Shown here piece after piece: positions 1 through 4,100 of a DNA stretch of 5,638 bases. This DNA comes from Desulfocurvus sp. (lineage in GTDB: Bacteria; Desulfobacterota; Desulfovibrionia; Desulfovibrionales; Desulfovibrionaceae), in NCBI RefSeq assembly GCF_023230885.1, contig NZ_JALNWM010000215.1, forward strand, positions 1 through 5,638, given 5' to 3'. Numbering within the stretch: the first letter of the stretch is position 1; every line of letters starts with the position of its first letter. The notes below the pieces were generated by a model that saw only the letters and a list, made by a program, of their open reading frames with translations, did not search any database and was not told the DNA's origin. Both the position numbers and the translations under genes were made by a program.

Positions 1-146
1 CCGCGTCCCTGACCCTGGCCCACGGGGCCCTGGGCGGACGCTATGGCTTCGACCGCCTGCGCATGGTCCGCGCGGCGCTGGAGCGCGAGGCGCAGGCCGC
101 CTCCGGGCCCGGCGCGGCGCCCGGCGAAGGCGAACCGTCTTGTTGA
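1..146 (+). CDS. C-terminal end of an unidentified protein (5' end outside window)
   Basis: An open frame enters from the left edge (first full codon at base 3) and ends at TGA 144-146. It gives about 47 residues. The first part, ending near base 98, reads as ordinary coding sequence: codons end almost always in G or C, and the peptide includes GGRYGFDRLRMVRAALERE, an amphipathic helix-like stretch. The last 15 or so residues are rich in Gly, Pro and Ala (GPGAAPGEGEPSC) and look like a disordered tail. I do not recognise the family from this fragment. No hairpin with a T-tract follows the stop. The next gene on the same strand starts 152 bases later, so co-transcription with the receiver gene is possible but unproven. 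Confidence 0.7.
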   Translation, partial: ASLTLAHGALGGRYGFDRLRMVRAALEREAQAASGPGAAPGEGEPSC

Positions 147-298
147 CGACGCTTTTCAACTCTTTTTCCTTTTATGAACCACCCCCGCTGTGATACAAAG
201 ACATACATGAAGCTTCGCCCTGCCGTCGCCCGCCGAAAAGGAGAACAAAAGCGACACGATGGCCAAGAACAGGCGGACCGACAATTCCGGGAGCGCCC
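147..298 (+). promoter_or_regulatory. Leader region of the receiver gene, with its ribosome binding site
   Basis: This 152-base spacer is more AT-rich than the genes on either side, particularly in the pyrimidine-rich part at 151-175, as expected of a promoter region. TTGACG at 143-148 resembles a -35 box, but the T/A-rich hexamer TTTTAT at 170-175 lies 21 bases beyond it, too far for a standard sigma-70 promoter. No start site can be fixed. GGGAG at 289-293 lies five bases before the ATG at 299 and is the ribosome binding site that decides that start. A second purine run, AAAAGGAG at 236-243, is 15 bases before an ATG at 259. That ATG opens a different frame with arginine-rich, unnatural content, so I do not use it. 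Confidence 0.35.
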
Positions 299-688
299 AT
301 GACCGACCTTGCCGACGTGACCGTGCTCATCCTCGACGACGAGCAGATGGTGCGCGAGAACCTCGAAGCCTTCCTGGAGGACGAGGGGCTCCGTGTGCTC
401 ACGGCCAGCAATGGCGAGGAGGCCCTGAACGTCCTGGCCGCCAACACGATCATGGTCGGCGTGGTGGACATGCGCCTGCCGGGCATGGCGGGCAGCGAGT
501 TCATCGTCAAGGCCCACGCCCTCAGCCCCGAAACCCGCTTCATCGTCCACACCGGCTCCACCAACTACAAGCTGCCCCGCGAACTGCGGGCCATCGGCAT
601 CACCCGCGACGAGGTCTTCATCAAGCCCCTGGCCGACATGCAGGTCATCCTGGACGCCACGGCCCGCCTGCTCGGCCGCGGCGCCTGA
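299..688 (+). CDS. Stand-alone CheY-like response regulator receiver protein
   Basis: This is a 129-residue single-domain receiver that accepts a phosphoryl group from a histidine kinase or phosphotransfer protein in the cytoplasm. It has no output domain, so it probably acts by protein-protein contact or as a phosphate relay. All the receiver landmarks are present: acidic pocket Asp13-Asp14 (VLILDDE), phospho-acceptor Asp57 (VVDMRLPG), the switch Thr85 (HTGST), and Lys109-Pro110 (FIKPL). The length matches a bare receiver. The start is supported by GGGAG five bases upstream. The segment after Thr85 (HTGSTNYKLPRELRAIGI) differs from the usual AYG/TA..AGA pattern, so the partner-binding alpha4-beta5 face is likely specialised. 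No kinase gene is adjacent on this strand; the kinase at 4090-5638 already has its own regulator. Family assignment is firm; the pathway is unknown. Confidence 0.93.
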   Translation: MTDLADVTVLILDDEQMVRENLEAFLEDEGLRVLTASNGEEALNVLAANTIMVGVVDMRLPGMAGSEFIVKAHALSPETRFIVHTGSTNYKLPRELRAIGITRDEVFIKPLADMQVILDATARLLGRGA

Positions 689-833
689 CGCCCTCCGGTC
701 GGCCAAGCCCCGAGCAGAGGCCCCGGCAGGGCTACCGCAGCCACCTTCCAGCTCCCTATCGCCCCTGTGTTTCCTGTGCAGGATATGCCACCATTTCCCT
801 CATGCCGGAGTCCTTGGTGCACCCTCACTGTCG

Positions 834-853
834 GTCCAGCTGCCGAGCCGGAC
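834..853. repeat. Imperfect stem-loop (7 of 8 pairs)
   Basis: GTCCAGCT (834-841) pairs with AGCCGGAC (846-853) around a four-base loop, with one A/C mismatch. No T-tract follows on either strand. It is the first of four closely spaced stem-loops. Confidence 0.5.
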
Positions 854-905
854 GATCCAGACGTTTCTCAATTCAGGCATCGTTGACTCCGTAGTTGCCA
901 AACGT

Positions 906-919
906 TATGCTTTTGCATA
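906..919. repeat. Short AT-containing stem-loop
   Basis: TATGC (906-910), a TTTT loop, then GCATA (915-919) form a perfect five-pair stem. It sits in the least GC-rich part of the spacer. It could equally be read as a small operator-like dyad. Confidence 0.45.
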
Positions 920-934
920 TCGGCTGTCGTCTCA

Positions 935-963
935 ACCAACCCGCCGGGGAGGGATAGGTTGGT
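935..963. repeat. Seven-pair stem-loop with 15-base purine-rich loop
   Basis: ACCAACC (935-941) and GGTTGGT (957-963) are perfect complements around a loop that includes GGGGAGGGA. Seven bases separate it from the left arm of the next stem-loop at 970. Confidence 0.55.
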
Positions 964-969
964 CGACAG

Positions 970-994
970 GCTCAAGGCACCGGCTTACTTGAGC
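970..994. repeat. Seven-pair stem-loop with 11-base loop
   Basis: GCTCAAG (970-976) and CTTGAGC (988-994) are perfect complements. The sequence after the stem is GTTTCC on the plus strand and CTGTCG on the minus strand, so neither side looks like an intrinsic terminator. Confidence 0.55.
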
Positions 995-1117
995 GTTTCC
1001 GGTCTACAAGCACTCCCGCCCGCCGCCTCTCCAAACAGCCCAGCATCGCCGCTTCGCTCCGCCCGGCCTTGGACATGAACACCGCCGCGCGCCCCGGGCG
1101 CGCCCGCCCAGGCTGGA

Positions 1118-1144
1118 CGGACAAAGTCCGCCCAAGCTCTTGGG
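1118..1144 (-). repeat. Two adjacent hairpins just beyond the gene remnant
   Basis: CGGAC (1118-1122) pairs with GTCCG (1126-1130), and directly next to it CCCAAG (1131-1136) pairs with CTTGGG (1139-1144). On the minus strand they begin four bases after the TGA that ends the remnant at 1149. They could be what is left of its 3' untranslated region. No T-tract follows, so a working terminator is doubtful. Confidence 0.4.
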
Positions 1145-1148
1145 ACCG

Positions 1149-1430
1149 TCAAGGATTCTGGATGACCTTGGCCAGAAGCCGCATATGCGGCCCCTTGCCC
1201 ACAGCTCGCCTTGAGTTCCCCCGGGCCTTGTCCGTGAACAGCCCGTCGCGGACCTCGTTGCTGCAGAAGGCCCTGCCGGGCAGCAGCGGGAGGCAGGAAG
1301 ACGCTGACCGGAGACCAGGCCGACGGGTTCCACCCGGTCGGGCCTGTCCAACTCCGCCAGGAGCCCCCCCTGCGCGCAGATTGGCGATCCGGCCGCCCTG
1401 GGCCAGGGGCCGGGGGCAGGGCGCGGCGGG
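1149..1430 (-). pseudogene. Frameshifted 3' remnant of an unidentified gene
   Basis: Three consecutive stretches on the minus strand read like genuine protein but in alternating frames. RIANLRAGG, in the frame that ends at 1149, runs up to a run of seven Gs (C at 1364-1370 on the plus strand). LLAELDRPDRVEPVGLVSG follows in the next frame. From about 1285 the first frame resumes with LLPGRAFCSNEVRDGLF, then AVGKGPHMRLLAKVIQNP and TGA at 1151-1149. An extra G in the homopolymer followed by a one-base loss would explain the pattern. Codons in the readable parts favour G/C at the third position, like real genes nearby. I do not recognise the family. No start codon or ribosome binding site can be assigned, and the 5' limit given is approximate. 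Sequencing error in the G run is an alternative, as is chance openness in GC-rich DNA. Confidence 0.4.
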
Positions 1431-1433
1431 GCC

Positions 1434-1478
1434 AAAAATGCGCGCGGCCCGGCCTGCCCCCAGGGGGCGGGCCGGGCC
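1434..1478 (-). terminator. Strong hairpin terminator after the 175-residue gene
   Basis: GGCCCGGCC (1446-1454) and GGCCGGGCC (1470-1478) pair perfectly. After a two-base mismatch on each side, CCCCC (1457-1461) and GGGGG (1463-1467) extend the stem to a near-closed tip. Read on the minus strand, the hairpin starts 21 bases after the TAG at 1500 and is followed, after seven bases, by TTTTT (A at 1434-1438 on the plus strand). The T-tract is short and a little distant, so partial rather than full termination is possible. Confidence 0.6.
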
Positions 1479-1499
1479 GTGCGGCGCCCGCGCCTCTGG

Positions 1500-2027
1500 C
1501 TAGGGCCGGGGCGGAAGGAAGGGCGCCGGGCCCTGCGCGCGATTTTCGGTTTCGCGGCGGCGCAGTTCGGCCCGGAACTCGTCGTAGCCGAACTCCGAGA
1601 TGTCCTTCTCCAGCCCCCGGCAGCGCAGGAGGTGGTTCACGAAGGTCAGCACCGAGCCGGGGTACAGCGCGGCGCGCATCTCCACAGGGCTGCGCAGGGA
1701 GGCGAAGGGCTTGGACTGCCCGGCCAGCAGGTCCAGGACCACCCGGCCCTTGGCCGCGCCCTCCGGGCCCCTGTCGCGGATCATGCCCAGGACGTTGAAC
1801 GGCCGGACCTGGCCGCGAAAGGATTCGGGCAGCCCATCCAGTTCCAACACCTGGGAACGGGGCCGGAACAGATACGCGGCGGTCAGGGACTCGTCGTCGG
1901 CCACCTTGACCGTGAATTCGCTGCGCCGACCCTGGCGCTGGAAGCCCTTGGCGAAACGGAACAGGTCCGCCGCCAGGGAGTCGATGACCAGGGCCGCGAC
2001 GCGCGGTTCGATCTCTGGTGCCTGCAT
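1500..2027 (-). CDS. Hypothetical soluble protein, 175 residues
   Basis: I do not recognise this protein. The reading frame is convincing: ATG at 2027-2025 with AAGGAG (2038-2043) ten bases upstream, strong G/C third-position bias, normal amino-acid mix, TAG stop at 1502-1500, and a hairpin terminator 21 bases later. There is no signal peptide or membrane segment, so it is probably cytoplasmic. It opens with an amphipathic helix (residues 7-30), then appears to have beta strands (SEFTVKV, residues 36-42; YLFRPRSQVLELDGL, 52-66), then helical segments ending in a charged, Arg/Glu-rich and Pro-rich tail (152-175). The frame upstream of this ATG runs on, but its content is Arg/Pro/Gly-rich noise, so I reject a longer form. 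It appears to be transcribed alone: the next gene upstream ends 437 bases away behind its own terminator. The function is unknown. Confidence 0.8.
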   Translation of the reverse strand: MQAPEIEPRVAALVIDSLAADLFRFAKGFQRQGRRSEFTVKVADDESLTAAYLFRPRSQVLELDGLPESFRGQVRPFNVLGMIRDRGPEGAAKGRVVLDLLAGQSKPFASLRSPVEMRAALYPGSVLTFVNHLLRCRGLEKDISEFGYDEFRAELRRRETENRAQGPAPFLPPRP

Positions 2028-2165
2028 GCCGGTGGGGCTCCTTGCTTGTGGGCTGGCGCGGTGGCGCGGGGTGGCGGGCCGTCCGGCCCCAGGGCCAACC
2101 CCTATCCCCCTTTTTCCGAAAAGAAAACCCCCGGCCAGCCGCGCGCGGCCGCTCCCCGGCCGCCC

Positions 2166-2181
2166 GGCGCCGCAACGGCCA
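2166..2181 (+). repeat. Direct repeat, copy 1
   Basis: GGCGCCGCAACGGCCA is found here and again at 2315-2330. The match extends to 19 of 20 bases if the following TGCC/CGCC is included. The copies are 149 bases apart, start to start. In such a GC-rich tract some repetition is expected, but the CAAC core makes a 16-base match less trivial. Confidence 0.6.
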
Positions 2182-2314
2182 TGCCCCCGCACCCCGGGGC
2201 GCGGCGCGAAAGGCCGCCCGCCCCTCGCCCGGCACCCCCGGGGAGGCAGCGCCGCCCGGCCGGGCCCCGGACCGCGGCCACGGGAACGACACGCACGGGG
2301 CGCGAAGGCGGCGA

Positions 2315-2330
2315 GGCGCCGCAACGGCCA
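2315..2330 (+). repeat. Direct repeat, copy 2
   Basis: This is the second copy of GGCGCCGCAACGGCCA, identical to 2166-2181. The flanks are related but not identical (GCGCGAA and GGCCGC/GGCGGC elements recur), which suggests an old local duplication or slippage rather than a recent insertion. Confidence 0.6.
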
Positions 2331-2415
2331 CGCCGGGCCTGCGGGCACGGAAGGATGCGCCAACGCCCACCGGGCCGGGCCGCAGCCCCTTCCCGACGCC
2401 GCCCCAAGGACGACG

Positions 2416-2446
2416 AAAGCCGCGCATGCCTGGCATGCGCGGCTTT
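2416..2446 (-). terminator. Perfect 15-bp inverted repeat closing the HU-PilZ operon
   Basis: AAAGCCGCGCATGCC (2416-2430) and GGCATGCGCGGCTTT (2432-2446) are perfect complements around a single central base, so the folded hairpin has about 14 pairs. It begins 17 bases after the PilZ stop codon. On the minus strand the stem ends in TTTCGTCGTCC, a short T-tract. The A-rich start and T-rich end make it symmetrical, so it could also work from the plus strand. The placement and strength support an intrinsic terminator. Confidence 0.75.
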
Positions 2447-2463
2447 CCTGCATTCTTCGGCCG

Positions 2464-2841
2464 CTAGAGCAGCGCCCGGCCAGCCTGCAAGCGCGATTCG
2501 ATGTAGCGCCGCAACGCGCTGTGGCTGTCCTGGTCGCCGCCGTCGAAGACGACTCCGATGTCCAGGGCCTGGTGGCGCTCCCGGGTCCAGACGGCGTTGC
2601 ATTGCAACACGATGGGCCAGGGCATGCCCAGGGCGTAAAACGCCGTGTCGAAATCCGCGAAGCCGCCGGAGGGCGGGCCACCCAGCCAGGGCGCGCGCAT
2701 CCGGCAGCCCAGGGTGGACAGGTTCGTCACCGTGGCGGGAATCTGGCTCCCCGGCCGGTCGAAGGCCACCGCCGGAAGGCAGACCGCCACCCGGGGCTGC
2801 CGCCTGCGTTCCCTCTCCTGGTCCCGCTCCCGTTCCATCAT
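2464..2841 (-). CDS. Small PilZ-domain protein, predicted c-di-GMP receptor
   Basis: This 125-residue protein is essentially one PilZ domain, the beta-barrel that binds the second messenger cyclic di-GMP in the cytoplasm and passes the signal to partner proteins. The two binding motifs are intact: RxxxR as Arg13-Arg14-Gln15-Pro16-Arg17, and NxSxxG as Asn40-Leu-Ser42-Thr-Leu-Gly45. The C-terminal part ends in the expected strand and helix (GVVFDGGDQDSHSALRRYIE, about 96-115). The highly charged N-terminal leader (residues 3-17, Glu/Arg/Asp/Gln-rich) may be a flexible lid. Two adjacent ATG codons (2841 and 2838) both fit; I chose the first. The gene begins only eight bases after the HU stop codon and lacks a strong ribosome binding site, so it is probably translated by coupling to HU. 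The domain call rests on motifs and is sound; the target is unknown. Confidence 0.85.
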   Translation of the reverse strand: MMERERDQERERRRQPRVAVCLPAVAFDRPGSQIPATVTNLSTLGCRMRAPWLGGPPSGGFADFDTAFYALGMPWPIVLQCNAVWTRERHQALDIGVVFDGGDQDSHSALRRYIESRLQAGRALL

Positions 2842-2849
2842 CGGCCCGG

Positions 2850-3125
2850 CTAGCCGATGGCCTTCTTGATGCGCTTGCCCATGGTGTACTTGACCACCTT
2901 GCAGGCCGGAATGCGGATGGCCTGCCCGGTGCCGGGGTTGCGCCCGGTGCGCGCCGCGCGGTTGACGACCTTGAAGGAGCCAAGGCCGGTCAAAATGGCC
3001 GAACTGCCGCCCAGCAGGGCCTCGCGGGCGCAGTCCATGATGCAGTCGAACACCTTCTCCGCCTGGACCTTGGTGCCCAGGTTGGCCTTGTCCTTGATCC
3101 GTTCCACCATCGCCGCCTTGGTCAT
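2850..3125 (-). CDS. HU-family DNA-binding nucleoid protein
   Basis: This 91-residue protein has the standard length of HU/IHF proteins, the small dimeric histone-like proteins that bend and compact DNA. The DNABII signature is clear: GLGSFKVVNRAARTGRNP at residues 47-64, including the beta-arm Pro64 that intercalates into DNA. It is followed by the usual IRIPACKVVKYTMGK strand and a Lys-rich C-terminus. The N-terminal helices (MTKAAMVERIKDKANL) fit the dimerisation body. ATG at 3125 was chosen over a longer frame because AAGGAG (3134-3139) lies eight bases upstream and the family starts here. Three cysteines (28, 32, 75) are unusual for this typically cysteine-poor family. It is the first gene of a two-gene operon with a PilZ protein. 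HU versus IHF subunit cannot be decided firmly by eye; overall similarity favours HU. Confidence 0.94.
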   Translation of the reverse strand: MTKAAMVERIKDKANLGTKVQAEKVFDCIMDCAREALLGGSSAILTGLGSFKVVNRAARTGRNPGTGQAIRIPACKVVKYTMGKRIKKAIG

Positions 3126-3133
3126 ATCCCAAA

Positions 3134-3139
3134 CTCCTT
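3134..3139 (-). promoter_or_regulatory. Ribosome binding site of the HU gene
   Basis: AAGGAG on the minus strand, eight bases before the ATG at 3125. It decides between this start and the upstream in-frame codon at 3167, which has no comparable site. Confidence 0.8.
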
Positions 3140-3244
3140 GCTGCACGGTTTGAAATCGATTTTCCACCGTGGTGTAAGGATTTTCGGCGATTCCTGTACA
3201 TAGGGAGAAAAACCAAATCCCCCGGGGGAAATCCCCATGCCTGC

Positions 3245-3261
3245 CCGGGAATAATTCCCGG
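3245..3261. promoter_or_regulatory. Perfect 17-bp palindrome, possible operator
   Basis: CCGGGAAT and ATTCCCGG flank a single A. It has no T-tract and is not at the end of a gene, so a protein-binding site is more likely than a terminator. It lies 120 bases upstream of the HU start codon. No protein is known to me to bind it. Confidence 0.4.
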
Positions 3262-3343
3262 ACCGCTCAGGGGGAGAACTCCACAGCCCTGAAATCACTT
3301 GACCTCAAGGAAACCGGGAACTGAAAAACGACGGATGGTTTCG

Positions 3344-3371
3344 AAAAAAAATCCCGAGCGGCAGCGGTCGG
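3344..3371 (-). terminator. Intrinsic terminator of the kinase-regulator operon
   Basis: Read on the minus strand, CCGA, a C/C mismatch, CG, a four-base loop, and the complementary CG and TCGG form a hairpin (3354-3371). Two bases later a run of eight Ts follows (A at 3344-3351 on the plus strand). It begins 33 bases after the TAA of the response regulator. The stem is modest but the T-tract is the best in the window. Confidence 0.7.
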
Positions 3372-3404
3372 ACGGGAAACCGGGGCCCGCGGAACGGCTG
3401 CGGG

Positions 3405-4100
3405 TTAGGCGGGCTCCCCGGAGTCGATCCACAGGTCCAGATCGATGAGTCCCAGGCGGGCGGCGTAGCGGATGAGCTCCACGTTGCTGTGCAGGTTGAG
3501 CTTCTTCATCAGGTTGGCGCGGTGGTTCTCGGCGGTCTTGGGGCTGATGAACAGCTTCTCGGCAATTTCCTTGGAGGAGAGCCCCTCGGCCAGGTAGCGC
3601 ATGATCTCCTGCTCGCGGGGGGTCAGGGTGCCGTAGTCGGCGTCGCGCGAGACGCCCTTTTGCAGCGGCGAGGCCATCAGGCTTTCCACCACCGTGGGCG
3701 ACACGGAGCTGTCCAGGAAATATTCTCCCCGGGCCACGGTATCCAGGCCCTTGAGCAGCCCGTCGGAGGCCGACTCCTTGACCAGGTAGCCCGACGCACC
3801 GGCCTTGAAGGCCTCGGCGATGTGCTCGATCTTGGAGTGCATGCTGACGATGACCACGCGCAGCCCGGGCACGACCTGCTTGAGCTCGCGGGTCAGGCGG
3901 ATGCCGTTGATGTCGGGCAGCGAAATGTCCACCAGGGCCATGTCGGGGCGCCTGCGGGCTGCGGCCTCCAGGCCCTCGCGCCCGTTGCCCGCCTCGGCAA
4001 CCACCTCGTAGCGCGCGTCGCGCTTGAGGATGGCCTTGAGCCCCTCGCGGAACATGGGATGGTCGTCGACGATCAGGACGCGGATGGTCTCATCGTGCAT
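3405..4100 (-). CDS. NarL/FixJ-family two-component response regulator
   Basis: This 231-residue transcription factor is phosphorylated by its partner kinase and then binds DNA. The receiver domain (residues 5-120) has Asp12-Asp13 in the acidic pocket, phospho-acceptor Asp58 (LVDISLPD), switch Ser86 (IVSMHS) and Lys108 (YLVKES). A linker (about 130-155) leads to a LuxR-type helix-turn-helix (157-219) with the hallmark LTPREQEIMRYLAEGLSSKE and the recognition helix around SPKTAENHRANLMKKL. Length and order are typical of the family. The ATG at 4100 lies inside the end of the kinase gene, an 11-base overlap, and GGGGGAG (4108-4114) sits seven bases upstream. This implies translational coupling and a fixed ratio of kinase to regulator. 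Target genes cannot be told from this window. The final DLDLWIDSGEPA is an acidic tail beyond the usual domain end. Confidence 0.96.
   Translation of the reverse strand: MHDETIRVLIVDDHPMFREGLKAILKRDARYEVVAEAGNGREGLEAAARRRPDMALVDISLPDINGIRLTRELKQVVPGLRVVIVSMHSKIEHIAEAFKAGASGYLVKESASDGLLKGLDTVARGEYFLDSSVSPTVVESLMASPLQKGVSRDADYGTLTPREQEIMRYLAEGLSSKEIAEKLFISPKTAENHRANLMKKLNLHSNVELIRYAARLGLIDLDLWIDSGEPA

Larger units (their letters stand above)
689..1148. other. Gene-free spacer with several small inverted repeats
   Basis: No frame here reads like a real protein. The long open frames crossing it have unnatural composition. From about 745 to 1010 the sequence looks less GC-rich than its surroundings and contains an 8-bp palindrome (GGTGCACC, 816-823) and stem-loops at 834-853, 906-919, 935-963 and 970-994. 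Two more inverted repeats lie at 1118-1130 and 1131-1144. None is followed by a clear T-tract on the plus strand, so I see no convincing terminator for the receiver gene. On the minus strand there are two overlapping micro-ORFs, 880-800 and 803-756 (see findings). The spacer could be a structured RNA, a decayed gene or a repeat element; nothing here settles which. Confidence 0.5.
2028..2415. other. Very GC-rich gene-free region with a direct repeat
   Basis: No believable gene is seen on either strand. All the long open frames here are Arg/Pro/Gly/Ala-rich by-products of GC content. AAGGAG for the 175-residue gene lies at 2038-2043 on the minus strand. A small T/A-rich island at 2110-2127 (CTTTT, TCCG, AAAAG, then AAAA) interrupts the GC-rich sequence and is the most likely place for that gene's promoter, but no acceptable -35/-10 pair can be named. 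A 16-bp direct repeat occurs at 2166 and 2315. Many short GC palindromes are present, as expected by chance at this composition. Confidence 0.5.
3126..3343 (-). promoter_or_regulatory. HU upstream region with a palindrome cluster
   Basis: This spacer should hold the HU promoter. The best pair I can find is TGTACA (3195-3200, read on the minus strand) and TTACAC 17 bases further on, which is weak. Several dyads lie upstream of it: TCCCCCGGGGGA (3218-3229), the overlapping GGGGAAATCCCC (3225-3236), and a perfect 17-bp palindrome (3245-3261). CTTGA and TCAAG (3298-3309) form a further small dyad. GGAAACCGGG occurs at 3309-3318 and again at 3375-3384. The dyads could be operators for a dimeric regulator. 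Confidence 0.4.

Noticed and set aside
259..894. Long plus-strand frame overlapping the receiver gene.
   Set aside because: It is Arg/Pro/His-rich and out of frame with the clear receiver gene. Its ATG is 15 bases from the nearest purine run.
816..994. Known riboswitch or tRNA in the structured spacer.
   Set aside because: I found no T-loop GTTCGANTCC, no CCA end, and none of the conserved TPP, cobalamin or c-di-GMP aptamer cores.
1149..2027. The remnant and the 175-residue gene are in the same frame, separated by the TAG at 1500; possible amber (pyrrolysine) readthrough giving one longer protein.
   Set aside because: A strong hairpin with T-tract follows the TAG directly, the sequence just after it is Pro/Ala/Gly-rich filler, and the best coding-like segment downstream is in another frame.
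985..2436. 483-codon minus-strand frame across the gene-poor region.
   Set aside because: Dominated by Arg, Pro, Gly and Ala with no family motif. It covers the real 175-residue gene in another frame and two hairpin terminators.
2102..2983. Insertion sequence or transposase in the GC-rich region.
   Set aside because: No DDE or other transposase motif, no terminal inverted repeats bounding a segment, and no target duplication. The 16-bp repeats do not flank a gene.
1479..3203. 574-codon plus-strand frame.
   Set aside because: Antisense to the 175-residue, PilZ and HU genes, with no domain. It is open only because of high GC content.
3299..3327. Plus-strand promoter TTGACC with TGAAAA 17 bases later.
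   Set aside because: The -10 matches only three of six bases, and it would drive transcription antisense to the response regulator and its terminator with no gene to serve.
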